Source: Enoplolaimus lenunculus (taxonomy: Eukaryota > Nematoda > Enoplea > Enoplida > Thoracostomopsidae). Taken from it: a stretch of 64,000 nt of DNA. The notes below the pieces were generated by a model. That model saw only the letters and a program-made list of their open reading frames with translations. It was not told the DNA's origin and searched no databases. A program made the position numbers and the translations under genes. This document shows, in pieces, positions 47,401 to 57,170 of this stretch. The stretch is taken from NCBI GenBank assembly GCA_030248215.1, contig JASANG010003525.1:62001-126000 (forward strand), read 5' to 3'. How positions within the stretch are numbered: the stretch's first letter is position 1; every line of letters starts with the position of its first letter.

Positions 47401-50093
47401 AGAAAACAAGGTAACGGACAACGATGACAAAATTATTAAGAAAAAACTATATTCATTGTAGAGCCAGAGCAGCCACCCATGCCCCATTTGAGGGGGCCCA
47501 CCCGTAAAGATGCGCCTACCCTATCCGGTTGAACAAACACCGCCGAAGTAATTAAAATGCGTCGGGCTACTCGCTTGCTTCGTGCGAGCTTGAGGGTTCC
47601 ACCTTGGAGTTTGGCGGGATCCCAGAACCCTGTCTGCTCCGGCACTGCTTCATTGATTGAACCAAAAATAGCATTTATTTGCACACACAATGCACAGTTG
47701 ATGTGTCTGCCAAGCCAAAATCCTGTCTACTCACTAACCCCATGCGAGTGTCCATGATCAGCATCTCTCTTCGCTCGACCGTGGCTGTGTCCTTCTGGTC
47801 CATGCGAGTGCCCGTGGTCATCTTCGGATTTTTCCACCGTCGCTTTGAGACCTCTATCGGCAAGTTCAACGGCTACTGCGTTACCAAACGACTTCAGAGA
47901 CGCATCATTTGCAGCACTGACGTCACCATTGTCTTCACAAGACGTTCCGCCATGACTGTGAATGCCGAGCATCTGAAAACAGTGACTGTATTCTCAAATG
48001 TGTGTAACACCTATCACCAGTTGATACTACTATTTCTATTAATATAATTACGCATCTACAATAATGTCTGTGCTAATCACAGGAGTTTGCCGCACTAATC
48101 AGTTGGTACTATTTCAAAATACTGAGCATTCAAAAATACTGCCTGTATTCCTACATTTGTGTAGCGCATATTATAAGTTAGTAATACAACTTTAACCTTT
48201 TGGGTTAAAAATGGTCAACTTAGCAATTTCGCAGATTTTAACTGCAATTTGTTAACTCGCTGTATATATTGAGATTGCTTACTTGCGATAGATGTTATTT
48301 ATACTTAGTTAACAGTACAGCTCTAGGTTATAGCTATTTTGCTTATGTTAATTAGCTTTTGGGTTTCAAAAGTGTAAGCTTGAAAATTCTGCTAATTTTT
48401 TGCATGAAAACACAATAACTTGTTAATGCCAGATGTTCAGCGTGGGATGTGGGTAAGGATTTTTTCACCCGACTCGTGCTTTACCTACGCAAACAACAAT
48501 TATTTAGTCGCGGGTATACCCGCGCAAAAAAGATCTACCAACTACCCACCTTTTTTACCCGCGCCTGAAGTCAAACCAGTATCTTAAAGATCTCTGGTGA
48601 TTCGAGCTTTAATGAAGTTTTACGATGTAGCTTCAGCGAATTTTACAAATAAAATTTTACTAGAAAGAACAGAATCTCAAACTCAGCTAAATAAAGCACG
48701 GGCAGCACCTGACCAGAAATAAAACAGACAACAGCGTAAATTTTCCACCTTAAAACTTAAAAGTTTGCCGCGGGCAAAAATTGTGAATTGTTTACCTGCG
48801 TGATAAAAATCTTTACCTGCGGGTATACCCGCGCCTGAAATTCTTCACCCGACCCGTGTTTACCCGCGGGTAAGCGCGCGCGGGTATCCGCGGGTAATGT
48901 CCCACTCTGCAGATGTTCACATTTTCATAAAATAGAAAAATGAGCGCACGTTACTTTTAGTGCGTCCCGGTTTCTGATGGCACGGCAACAGGGTTGTTGT
49001 TGGAGTTTAGACGACATTTTTGGCTTAGGCTTACGCTTAAAAATTTACACTATTTTCAACGCCCAGGCTTAGGTTTAGAATTACGCTTAATTTACATATA
49101 TACAACTCTAAACGTAACATTAGTGGGGAAAATGTATAGCAAAGTGATATAGATCGCCTACCTGTGGGACCAAATGAAGTAACGCATCAGCAGCCATGGT
49201 TCCAACTGCGAGGGCCATGAAAAAGATCATTGCTCGTTTGAATCCTTTTTTGGCCATAAACGGGATTGTAAGGGCACCAATGAATGATGACCCGCTGATT
49301 ACAAGCACCGCAATTGTTCCGAACAAATATGCTAAAACATACGGAAAGTATTTGCTGAGCATAATGGACCCATAATCAAGAACAGGAGCGGAATGTTTTC
49401 CTGTGTGACTGGAATAGACTAAGAATAAGGTTTAGACTAATTTTTTTTGCTTAGGCTTAGGCTCATGTATAAGCGCATTCTTACGCTTAGGCATAGGTTT
49501 AGCAATTGGCGCATACTACTGCATCCCAACCATCGTTGTATATATTGGCCGCAAATTGTTATAGAAATTGCTCAAAATATTACAGTCAAACCTGTATATA
49601 CGCACTGTGCAATTTGATACACAATAATAAAGTCAATTTCCAAATTTTAGCCGCTTTTAAATATTTTAACGCAGTTTGAAAGCATCAATTAAAAATTAGC
49701 AAAATGGTGAGACACATTTACACTCTGAGCTAAGCTTAAATCGTTGACGAATATGAGTAAACTTAAAAATATTTTGAACAAATTTAAAATACCAGTCTTC
49801 AGCTGGTTTCGGCCAAATAATACCATTCAACTTCAGGTATGTTGTATTAAAATAAATTATTAATAAAGCAGAAAAAAGTGAAATTTCAAAAAATATTTAA
49901 CGCAAAAACAAATCGGTGAACACAAATTTGTGTACATCTGATATTTCTTGGATTACCAGTAGCAGCATAGCCAGTGGTGGGAGGGCTTGGGGGCCATGGA
50001 CCACACAGTGGTTTTGGAAAAATTTCGTTTTCAAATAAATTGAAACTATGATTTGCGTTTATTCTCGTTACAGTTGTTGGTGGTTTTGTTATT
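35311..50093 (-). CDS. ZIP (SLC39) zinc transporter, LIV-1 subfamily
   Basis: A multi-pass membrane importer of Zn2+ into the cytosol. Exons in transcript order: 49957-50093 (likely), 49162-49331, 47739-47972, 46853-46975, 45451-45933, 44643-44739, 42735-42887, 37164-37351 and 35311-35442 (TAA). All junction phases agree, giving about 526 residues from the second exon on. The order is family-typical: TM1-TM2 with [17 protein letters not shown]; a His-rich loop ([15 protein letters not shown]); TM3 ([14 protein letters not shown]); a long polar loop; TM4 with HNFADG; TM5 with [12 protein letters not shown]6-TM8; and a C-terminus in [10 protein letters not shown]. CHExPHE, not the EExPHE of ZIP8/ZIP14, points to the ZIP4/5/6/10/12 side. 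The Asp usual before HNF is Gly here (FGGALHNF). The true N-terminus is not found. Introns reach 5.4 kb and hold most repeat families. Confidence 0.93.
35484..35706. repeat. Family Y element
   Basis: Begins CATATTCTCAAATGCGTATAG and ends with the inverse (CACATTTGAGAATACGGGC). The interior has TCACCAGTTAGC-like and AACTGATG words near the two ends. It is in the last ZIP intron. Confidence 0.7.
35755..36215. repeat. Family Z element
   Basis: Ends TGTGAGACTTTACCCGC and the inverse side AAAATCCTTACCCACATTCC. It is rich in CGGGTAAA/TTTACCCG words inside. A close relative lies at 48.4 kb. It is about 460 bp with no coding frame. Confidence 0.65.
36508..36807. repeat. Family X element
   Basis: GCCCCATTCACACGTGCAA to TTGCACGTTTGAATAGGACT, inverted ends, with many CAGCTGCAA and TTGCACG words. 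It is in the last ZIP intron. Confidence 0.75.
36910..37047. repeat. Family U element
   Basis: AGAACAAGCTTAAGCTTTAG on the left, TGTTCCGCCCCTGTTCTTTACA on the right in shortened form, with two or three TTAGGC units. Confidence 0.6.
37164..37351 (-). CDS. ZIP transporter exon with TM5 end to TM7
   Basis: Acceptor GTTTTATTTCAG, donor ATG|GTAAGT. Encodes [31 protein letters not shown] and [20 protein letters not shown]. It completes the HELGD motif begun in the previous exon. Confidence 0.95.
37458..37585 (+). repeat. Gypsy element 5' LTR
   Basis: 128 bp from TGAGTCATGCGTAGG to TTCAAGAACACAACA, unusually short for a Gypsy LTR. It is identical to the 3' copy. Confidence 0.9.
37661..38590 (+). 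CDS. gag: Gypsy gag (fossil)
   Basis: Encodes a Gln-rich coiled-coil start ([20 protein letters not shown]) and a retrotransposon Gag core with [16 protein letters not shown]. Part of the element at 37458-42094. The CCHC zinc knuckles follow in the overlapping pol frame. Confidence 0.85.
   Translation: MAEFSDMIKLFQQQMAAQQEQHKQQMDVLQEQNKRLLQSLRLPSSTTGHVSIPSFSPFDSTTELWTDYWAGFNTFVGAHSILIDRQAQVFLTNQTATIYKTLGNLAVQQTPVKDINDLTIAEIADFMRDQFDPKRYVVRERFKFWSDMQRKPGETIQELAARIRQDAVTCDFPSIKDPQDEALRTRFICSVGNEAVLKALFKVPDDTLTFSKTISIALETEDAARVAKETVYGTRPQPIHAIDKAKSSTKHEKSPKASQRTRANPCQWRAFPRAHADGVVAKIIEATIAVTRRPHATTAGSLVTSNAFA
38455..41849 (+). pseudogene. pol: Gypsy pol region (fossil): protease, RT, RNase H, integrase
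   Basis: Two CCHC knuckles at about 38485-38585, protease motif VDTGAS near 38738, reverse transcriptase with [10 protein letters not shown] near 39330 and YLDDILV near 39617, RNase H from about 40030, an integrase zinc-binding region and core (VTDAYSKY near 40993), and a C-terminal [13 protein letters not shown] module near 41540. Broken about once overall. Confidence 0.88.
41967..42094 (+). repeat. Gypsy element 3' LTR
   Basis: 128 bp, identical to the 5' LTR by eye. It is followed by CCTTACTTAAG of the host T element. Confidence 0.9.
42735..42887 (-). CDS. ZIP transporter exon with both metal-binding motifs
   Basis: Acceptor AATCATTTCAG, donor CTCG|GTATTT. Encodes [20 protein letters not shown] (TM4) and [16 protein letters not shown] (TM5). 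His, Asn and Asp of HNxxD and the His/Glu residues of HExPHE are all present, so the transport core looks functional. Confidence 0.95.
42951..43529. repeat. Family X element interrupted by a W element
   Basis: Outer ends AAGCCCCATTCACGCGAGC and TTGCACGTGTGAATAGGGCT match the uninterrupted X copy at 36.5 kb. Its middle is split by W at about 43170-43473. Confidence 0.75.
43170..43473. repeat. Family W element nested in X
   Basis: Begins CACTAGCGGATACAGAGG and ends TTGGATCCACCTCTGG. It has an internal threefold TAAAATGGTAAGGTCTCTAC-like repeat of about 60 bp. Related fragments: 8.6, 53.1 and 60.4 kb. Confidence 0.65.
44146..44560. repeat. Family N element
   Basis: AGAGTGCAACCGGGATTCCGG on the left, with CCGGTTTTTTACCCGAATTTCC inside and a degraded right side. 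It lies in a ZIP intron, about 90 bp from an exon. Confidence 0.5.
44643..44739 (-). CDS. ZIP transporter exon, pre-TM4 loop
   Basis: Acceptor TTTTATTGCAG, donor GCG|GTAAGT, 97 bases. Encodes [20 protein letters not shown] and [12 protein letters not shown]. The HQHLHSH cluster is a second, smaller His-rich site. Phase 1 at its end agrees with the next exon. Confidence 0.85.
45451..45933 (-). CDS. ZIP transporter exon, long polar cytosolic loop
   Basis: Acceptor TTAATTTTAG, donor TCG|GTAAAT, 161 codons. Low-complexity, charged: [13 protein letters not shown] at the start, Asn/Arg-rich middle, an acidic [16 protein letters not shown] segment, then [12 protein letters not shown]. It lies between TM3 and TM4, the intracellular loop that varies most in this family. 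Confidence 0.88.
45975..46165. repeat. Family M MITE
   Basis: CAGTGCTGGAGCGGACAGAGG to GAGTGGCTGCTCCGACCCTG, inverted ends, about 190 bp, 40 bp from a ZIP exon boundary. Confidence 0.7.
46853..46975 (-). CDS. ZIP transporter exon with TM3
   Basis: Acceptor GTTAATTTTAG, donor CAT|GTAAGA, 41 codons. [14 protein letters not shown] is followed by the span [20 protein letters not shown]. It corresponds to the family's EEY...LVALGGIYLLF region. Confidence 0.9.
46998..47194. repeat. Family U element, reverse orientation
   Basis: ATGTATAGAACAGGGCCGG to CCCTGTTCTATACCTGGGCC, with CCTAAGCCTAAG blocks. It is followed at once by the right half of an R element (about 47197-47234, GTATAGCGCAACCCTA). Confidence 0.7.
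47452..47645. repeat. Family M MITE, reverse orientation
   Basis: GAGCCAGAGCAGCCACCC to CCCTGTCTGCTCCGGCACTG, the mirror image of the copy at 46.0 kb. The frames through it are not genes. Confidence 0.7.
47739..47972 (-). CDS. ZIP transporter exon with His-rich loop
   Basis: Acceptor CACTGTTTTCAG, 78 codons. It opens MLGIHSHGG and ends with three HGHSHG-type clusters. Donor: GTTAGT is required by phase, because the nearby GTGAGT would put a stop in the next exon. The loop lies between TM2 and TM3 and is typical of LIV-1 ZIPs, where it senses or binds Zn2+. Confidence 0.92.
47984..48250. repeat. Family Y fragments
   Basis: GTATTCTCAAATGTGTGTAAC begins 7 bp upstream of a ZIP exon acceptor. 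A second fragment with TGTATTCCTACATTTGTGTAG starts at about 48147. Confidence 0.5.
48435..48910. repeat. Family Z element
   Basis: CAGCGTGGGATGTGGGTAAGG to CGCGGGTAATGTCCCACTC, inverted ends. It is full of CCCGCGGGTAA words and is GC-rich against the background. Length is about 475 bp. Confidence 0.7.
48950..49110. repeat. Family U element, diverged
   Basis: GTTACTTTTAGTGCGTCCCGG, GGCTTAGGCTTACGCTT, then CTAAACGTAACATTAG on the right, in line with the TACTTTAAGG subtype. Confidence 0.55.
49162..49331 (-). CDS. ZIP transporter exon with TM1 and TM2
   Basis: Acceptor CCGTATGTTTTAG, donor CAG|GTAGGC. Encodes [20 protein letters not shown] and [20 protein letters not shown]. An ATG upstream in the same open frame (49362) could in principle start the protein, but it lies next to a U element end and the acceptor is good. 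Confidence 0.92.
49367..49545. repeat. Family U element
   Basis: GGACCCATAATCAAGAACAGG to TATATTGGCC, with GCTTAGGCTTAGGC words. It lies between the TM1 exon and the likely upstream ZIP exon. Confidence 0.6.
49957..50093 (-). CDS. Likely upstream exon of the ZIP transporter
   Basis: Donor ACTG|GTAATC leaves phase 1, exactly what the TM1 exon needs. The frame reads [16 protein letters not shown] before the junction, a Pro-rich lead-in common before TM1 in LIV-1 ZIPs. The left edge is uncertain: CAG at 50094-50096 or AAG at 50108-50110 could be the acceptor. No in-frame ATG is present, so at least one more upstream exon is needed. Confidence 0.5.
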
Positions 50094-50129
50094 CTGAACC
50101 GACGTTGCTTTAACGGTATATGTATCAAA

Positions 50130-51606
50130 ATTTATTTTCTCACTCGTTGTTGCGCATGTAACTGTTTTTGTACGATTACTACACTATATATTTAACGTGT
50201 CTGTGTGCCCTTAAACGGGAATTCTGGCTGCGCCCATGCATGTAGCATACTGGATTTCCAAAAAATCTACAAATACGCCGGTTATATATATTTGGTTGGC
50301 TTACTTTGCCATGTTTCTGGTTTTCCCATGATGATTACGGTAAGTTAGCCTAATCGTCTTCAAACCGTTACGACAACTGGATAACTCTTCCTAAATGTTG
50401 ATTTTACTGTCATTGATAAAATTTAGTTTGGTATATAAATATCATAATTACTAAGCAGAATAATTACTGTTAGCCGAAAATGTAGATTGCGATAAGATAA
50501 CATGAAATAAATGAAAAGAATCGCAAAACTCTGCAGACGGACGCGGATGTTATAGAAACCACGAGCTAAAGTAAAACTGTTCTGGAAAGCACACCTTAAA
50601 ATCACTCAATTCACTCAATTTTATACTTTTAACCGCAAGAAGAGCTATAAATATTTGAAATTCCGTACGAACCATAGCGTATAAATACGCAATCCACAAT
50701 GCAAAAACACAATACAACTCCGCAAAAACACAAACAAAATTGTTTTTATGAAATAAGATTACTGTCACTGGCATACTGACGAATTACGATTTATACACAC
50801 AAAACAAATTGTCTTGAAATTTTAAGACTTTCAAGACAAATGCCTGGTATTTCAAGCATATATTTAAACAGCTCAGAAATTCGTGTCTAAAATAGTTAAA
50901 ACATATTAAATGTAATCTATTCAAAAAATTACTGTTGCCAATTGAGAAACAAAATTTTTCCTTTCAAAAATGGTTGACTTCTCTTCAAGAGTTAATCTAC
51001 AGATTTTGATGTATGTAAAACATCTGTTCCGTTTATATTTTGGTTTGAGCTCAGGCTCCCCCAACCCAAGTTTACGTCTTCGACGAATCTTTGGGAAAAT
51101 CTTTGTCTTGATTTCAGAAATATTTGTCTTAAGCGTTTATTAGATTTCAGATTTTTAAGTCTGAAAAATTTCCGTTCCATATTTCTGAAAAATTAAAAAA
51201 TAAAATCTGAAATTCACGACATATAATGACTAGAAGTCAGGAGTCTGTATTAAGACATATTTGTATTAAATTTCAGACAATATTCCTTGAATATAACACA
51301 ATGTATTTCGTGTGTAAAAGCTGAGATCAAAATTTTAATTTTAATCATATGATTTGGTGGATCGCTATCAACGCTTCGAAAAGACAGTACCAATACTGGA
51401 CGATTGCCAATTTGTTTGGTCGAGGGCTCGCCTGCCCTTTGGTGCCCCCTTTTCGTTCGCTGGTCAACCGTAAGCGCCAACAGTTATGTACGTTTCTGTT
51501 CAACTGGGCCACTCCTACTCATTTTTGCTTCCCGACATCATCTTAAGATAAAAAGTAAAGTAAATCTATATTTTTATAAAAAACATTCGCATCTGCAGTT
51601 CTAGGC
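50130..51606. other. Unassigned stretch upstream of the known ZIP exons
   Basis: The ZIP N-terminal exons may lie here or further right. I found no frame with a clear signal peptide and matching donor phase. No repeat family recognised. Confidence 0.4.
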
Positions 51607-51832
51607 CTGTATTTTCTATTGTGTGTAGCACTTATCACCAGTTGATGATAAATCATTGTAACTTTCGAACCAGTGAATGCTGTATCTCAACATTCAGCAC
51701 ATTTTTCGCATATCATTTGCTCAACTCCATGTACACATTTCGACTTCAACTCCTGCAATAGGTAGTGAATTTGAAAACCTGTTACTAACTGATGATAGTT
51801 GCTATACACATTTTAGAATATGGGCCCTAAAC
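51607..51832. repeat. Family Y element, complete
   Basis: GTATTTTCTATTGTGTGTAGC to GCTATACACATTTTAGAATA, inverted ends, with TCACCAGTTGATGATA and its inverse inside each end. Length is about 225 bp. Confidence 0.75.
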
Positions 51833-52155
51833 TGAAGCCTGCCCACATATTCCAAACGAATTTTGTGTATGTAGCCATTTATATGATTATAAATAAAATG
51901 TATTTCATTAAAATTCATAAATCTACCAATAGTATTCTAGAATTTAATTTTCAGACGATTAAACTTTGCAAGAAAAAAGCTAATTTTTTGAACCAGAGTT
52001 TTCAAATTCAGCATTAATAGTTTATGACAGAAATTCAACCACATGCTTACTACGATTGTGTCGGCTAACGTGTTTACGTAAGCTATGGGTCAATCAGGAA
52101 TCCATTACTATATCGGGGGCCAAGAAGATTTTTGGACGAATGATGTTAAAAAATA

Positions 52156-52279
52156 AGGGTTGCGCTATATTCGCTGGACACCCCCTAGCGGCATGGTAAC
52201 AAATTTTGTTAAAAATTGCCGCACGCCGCCGAACACCATCGCGGTGGCGTGTGACGCAGTTATGTATAGCGCAACCCTA
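52156..52279. repeat. Family R MITE
   Basis: AGGGTTGCGCTATATTCGC to TATGTATAGCGCAACCCTA, with GCCGCACGCCGCC words inside. About 124 bp. Confidence 0.82.
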
Positions 52280-53117
52280 AAGGTTTAAGAAAGAACAAAT
52301 GCATGAAACATATATTTATAAACACTGCCGTGTTCATACGATTTTCAGTTTTGGCTCCCAATCTCATTTTTTTGTTTAAAGCCTTGCTGTTAAAATTTAA
52401 AATATCAAATTTATCCAAAACGCAACTTTTAACTTTACACCCGAGAATGCCCATATTTCGGTTCTAATCATCAAAATCAAAATTGTAAATGACCTCACAG
52501 TGTTGTAGTCAAACCTGCACACGTGACTTTGTTCGCCGAAAGCTTTCATGTTTAGCGAAAATATTTCACTAATTGAACTCATCTGACTCAGATTTCAACT
52601 GCCACCAGCCACGCTGAAATAAATTAAACTCAGATGACTCACACATTTCAACTGCCACCGCCCACGCTGAAATAAAACTTTCAAATAGCGACGGAGTGCG
52701 TGATAGAGTCCTTGAATTTCCCTCAATTGCCATAGCTAAAGTACTTCACACAGCAATTGCAAAACAGTTAAATGTCCAATAATTTGTGAGTGAAATGTTT
52801 TGCAGAATAAGGTGGTACACCAACAGTCTTAGTTTTTGCTATGAGATGCATCCTTTGTTTTAGACAAATCTAACACGGGTGAAACTGTCCGAAACACAAA
52901 TTTTCAACAAGATTGTTGGCCCTTAAGTTTTTAAAGCTTTGTACTTGCCCTACCTTCCTTGTCAGAGGTGCAAGCAATGGGAGCCAGTGGGATCGTGGCA
53001 TGGTATGGTTTGGAACAAAACTTATTTCTGCTAATAAATTTATGCACGCGGACATAAGTTGTGGTAACAATTTTAAGAATAAACCTGAAAGTAAAAATGT
53101 AGGCACGTCCATTCAGC
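52280..53117. other. Unassigned stretch
   Basis: Two CAACTGCCACC-AGCC/GCCCACGCTGAAAT segments about 47 bp apart (52598-52675) look like a small local duplication. No gene is supported. Confidence 0.4.
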
Positions 53118-53410
53118 GACAGATCCAGAAATTTCTGACGAGGGTCGGAGGACTGGCAAAAGTTTTAAGTATGTTAGGATACGTATGCCTAGTTTCTGAG
53201 GGAAAAATTGGAAAGTAGCGTCGTTACCATTTTATCACCAAAAATTTTCTGACTTGTATATGGTAAGGACCCTATCATTTTATCACTACAAAAATTTTCT
53301 TAGAGGAAAATTGTAAGGTACAGACGGACTTTAATGCCATTTTATCACAAAAAAATCCTGACGGCAGGGAATACAACCCCCACCCACCCTCTGTATCCGC
53401 TAGTGGCTGT
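53118..53410. repeat. Family W element
   Basis: AGATCCAGAAATTTCTGACG to CACCCTCTGTATCCGCTAGTG, with repeated CATTTTATCAC and AAAATTTTCTGAC blocks inside. It is in the opposite orientation to the nested copy at 43.2 kb. Confidence 0.6.
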
Positions 53411-53944
53411 CAGTACTCCAAAACAAAATCATTGGCGAGTGCCGTTCGCAATTAGTGATCTGGTGAATGTGTTGCTGACACGTTGCTATTTTTAATTGGT
53501 CAGACTCGAGTCAGCTAATAGTATAACCAATCGTAAAGCAGAAATGTTGACATTCGACACTATTTCAAAATTGACGAATCCCAATGAAAAAATTAATTTT
53601 GAATTTGTGGATTGGTTGATTCAACACATGGTTACAGCGCGTGTAGAATTATACATATAAAGACTACTTCACGACCGAGAAACTAGACGTAATTTAAGTG
53701 TCCGTTTCTTCTATAATGGCTAAGTTCGTTTTGGTTCATGAAATGGAGGGTCACCAACCCACACCCCCGTCAGGCTACGCCTTTCTTGATACGTTAGGTT
53801 ATGCGGTTGCGACATGAGTCAAGCTCACGAGTTTACCTTGTAGAACTCTTAAATAGTGAAATAAAATGCCAGCAACTCAGATGTGTTAAATTCCAAAGTT
53901 TGCCTGGCATAAAGATCAACTGATGGGTGCTCAGCAAATCGACA

Positions 53945-54095
53945 GCCAGCTCAAGGGGGGGCTAAAAAATTTTCTGCAGGGGCATACAAGGGTTATGACT
54001 TACGAGTAAGGTTGAAACTTTTCAAAGGGATCCAAGTTTTCTTTGGAGGAGAGGCTGACTCTTCCTGGCCCGCAGCTGTCTACGGGACCGGTGCT
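53945..54095. repeat. Family V element
   Basis: CAGCCAGCTCAAGGGGGGGC, CATACAAGGGTTATGACTTAC and GGCCCGCAGCTGTCTACGGG in the V order. Confidence 0.6.
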
Positions 54096-54477
54096 CGATT
54101 GCTGTAAACATCCTACGAACATAACTGACCAGAGCAGTAAAAATTATAAAAATCATTTGGAATTTTTCCAACGCAATTTCACAATTGTGTACCTCGCCGT
54201 ACTAATTTGAGCAAATAAAGTCTAATTTTAACTTTTGCAAAAAGTTCAAAAAAAAACTATTCCATTTGGTTTCAGAAAGTTTAAAATGTTACTTAAATTT
54301 TGAAAAACATAACATTTTAGTTACAACATCTTACTTAAACACCACAATGTGAGTCGTGTGCATAAAGATACAAGAGGTGTGAAACAAGATGGAGATACCC
54401 GAAAACAGTTTTGGTTAAAATAATGTGTTTCAGCAGAATAGACTGTCAAAAATGTATACGTATCTACGACCACCAGG

Positions 54478-54800
54478 GTGTAAACTGATAGTAAAAATGA
54501 CACAAACGGAAACTGGTCAAAATAACGGAAACACGAACGAAAGCGGATATTGAAGTATAAAAGTTTCAAATATGTTTTCTTTTCTTCTCTGCCAATACAA
54601 ATGAATAATGCACATGATTGTTGGGTTCTCTAAAATTTTAGATAAAACTTAGCGGGTACATCCAAAATTTTTTAAAATGTTCTGACATACACAAAGTAAA
54701 ACATCCAAATTTGAAACTTCGAGTTGAACTTTTAAACCTTTAATGTATCAAAATGCGTATGAATTTCAGCTCGTTTCGCTCGCGTTCTTCTTTTGTTTTG
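54478..54800. repeat. Family N element, right end unclear
   Basis: GGGTGTAAACTGATAGTAAAA, AAAATAACGGAAACACGAACG and AAAAGTTTCAAATATG match the copy at 14.2 kb. The right end is not found. Confidence 0.5.
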
Positions 54801-55167
54801 ATTCTTGGCATCATGTAACTTGTGCTTTCGAGTTTCAACATGACATAATGTTACAAACGTACAGATCACTGCTGTTTTAAACTTCACTCTCTCTACCGAA
54901 TATTGTTTCTGTTCAACCTCGTTTTTTCAACTTTCTATTTGTCGAACCCTTTTTCAGTTGAATCAACCATTTTATATTTCCACACATAACCACGAGGTGT
55001 ATCGTGGAAGAAGAGTATGGATCGGAACTGTTAACGAATTGCAATAAACCAAAACTTTGTGTCATTAAAATTCGTGTTTTGACTGTCATTCACTTCGCTC
55101 GCGAGGATTCTTCCATTAAATATTGCAATTCCACCCTGCGTCAATAAATTTTGGGTCCGCGCATCTG

Positions 55168-55402
55168 TACACTGTAAAAAAATGGTGAGTCAAATAAACT
55201 CTGTCCGAAATAGGCAATTCGACTCCGCCAAACTCTCTCCGAAATAGGCAATTCGACTCCGCCAGAGTCAAATTCGACTCACTGAGCGATTCAGTGAATC
55301 GAATTTGACTTGTGGCGGCATCGAATTTTGACTCAGTTTGTGTAGTCAGGAAAAGCCTGTTTCGGAGAGAGTCAATTTGACTCACTATTTTTTGCAGTGT
55401 AT
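55168..55402. repeat. Family P palindromic MITE with a small internal duplication
   Basis: Ends TACACTGTAAAAAAATGGTG and CACTATTTTTTGCAGTGTA. In the left arm, a CTCTCTCCGAAATAGGCAAT-like segment of about 45 bp is present twice. Confidence 0.8.
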
Positions 55403-55794
55403 ATGAAAGTTTATTTTAAAACTTATTTTTGTATGCTCTTCGAAAACGAAAAACTGCACTGAGCGAATGCGGGTTAAGCCCGGGCCGAGGTTGGTCTGCC
55501 TGAGCCGATTTCAACTCTCATCTTAGTTTTACTTGTTGTTTAAAAAGGTTACATATTAGATATACTTTAGAGCGTTTAAATTATGCGTAAACATTTTGAC
55601 CGAAGTAAAATTTACAGTAAATTATCTGCCGAACAAGGACCGAACAATCAAACAATGGCGGATCCAGAAATTCCTGACAGGAAGGTCGCACAATATACAG
55701 AAATGTGATTCAAACTTGCCACAGTTGAATAAAACCCGTTTTGTAGCAGCGATCGGGCGCTGAAAAACAAAGGGGTGAATCTGCGGTAAATGAG

Positions 55795-56241
55795 TACTGT
55801 AGTGACCCGAATAAGAGGGGTGGACTGATATTTATTTGGCCTCTCCAGAGGGTACCCCCCTTGTTATTCGGTTACGGACTGTTATTTATTTTTAGCCCAC
55901 CACCCGCCGCCCTTGGTTACTGATATACTCGGTATTGCAACTATCCGGTAAATTAAACGTTTTTTGCCTTGCATCAAAAGCTTGAGCGATAGTGCAACGT
56001 TACACTTTTGATAATTATTTTCAAAACTTAAGTACGCTTTGAGTTTCGAACTCAACTTTATTTAGTCCTCTAGTCATTTCTGCGCTACAATTAGGGATAA
56101 TTGACATTTATGGACTCTAATTAGTGTTTAGGGACCCTATTCGCTTACGGACTCTTATTATGGATACAGACTCCTATTGATCGAGACTCAAAATGGTGGC
56201 CCCCCTCTTATTACCCCCCTCTTATTCGGGTCAATACAGTA
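55795..56241. repeat. Family S DNA element, complete, reverse orientation
   Basis: CTGTAGTGACCCGAATAAG to TTATTCGGGTCAATACAG with TA at both edges. The interior blocks are the reverse of the 33.6-kb copy. Confidence 0.85.
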
Positions 56242-56515
56242 TGTTGGTGTGGATGCGAGTCGACTCGGACTGTTTTCGAAAAAATTTTCGAAGAAAAAAT
56301 GATGCAAAATTAATTTACTACTAAACAACTTTGCATTCCAAACACTTTGTAAGCATTTCGTTTTAAGCGGTACAATTAGAGAAATAAAGTGTTCGTTTGT
56401 GAAAAATAACAAAACCGGAAAAACAACTCTGAATAAGTTTCGATAAAATGTGTTCTAAAAACGCTTCGATTGTCCAGTTCCGCGATATTCATTTATCAGA
56501 CAATTGAGCCAATGA

Positions 56516-56662
56516 ACGTATAGAACAAGGACGCAACAGTAGTATAAGCATATTCCTAGTCCGAAACTTAAGCCTAAGCAAAAAAATTGGTCTACAGCTT
56601 AATCATACTCTACTGCAGTCCCGCAGAAAAACGTTCCGCTTCTTATCTTTACATGGGCCAAT
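56516..56662. repeat. Family U element, short, reverse orientation
   Basis: GCCAATGAACGTATAGAACAA to TTATCTTTACATGGGCC. Only one CCTAAGC block remains. Confidence 0.6.
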
Positions 56663-56895
56663 GTTTCGACTGTCCACCTCTGTGACGTAAAATTATATCT
56701 AGAATTGGATGCTGCTATCAAACAACGTAAAACATAAAGATATACACCTTTGCCTTTTTAACTGCACGTAACCAAAAGTAAAAACGAAAAAATTTCTCTA
56801 CAGAAATTGCCGGAGGAACCACCGGCAAAAATTCAATCAGAGCCAGCGGTCAATTTTTAGCCGGAGCCGGAAGTAGGCCTTCGGTTGTACACTGA

Positions 56896-57170
56896 CATTA
56901 AAACTCAAGGCTTATGCTAAGGCTGAAGCAAACTGTTACACAAACGTTTAACAAAACCTTAGGCATGCGTAAACCGTTTCCTAAGCCTAACCCTAACACT
57001 GAGCCTAATAGTGTGGAAGACAGTGCCCAAGAGCCTCCTGACATTTAAACTCAAGGCGTATGCTAAGGCTGAAGCAAACTGTTACACAAACGTTTAACAA
57101 AACCTTAGGCATATGCAAGCCTTTTCCTAGAACCCTAAGACAGAGCCGAAGAGTATGAAAAAGCAGTGCC
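56896..57170. repeat. Diverged leading units of the satellite array
   Basis: Two units of roughly 145 bp share GACATTTAAACTCAAGGC-type starts, GCTGAAGCAAACTGTTACAC, AAACCTTAGGCAT and CAGTGCCCAAGAG. They share the CCTTAGGCAT and GTGCCCAAGAG blocks with the 120-bp units that follow. Confidence 0.75.

Noticed and set aside
47254-47690. Frames on the - strand between two ZIP exons as extra ZIP coding sequence
   Set aside because: They run through a family M repeat and would break the phase between the flanking exons.
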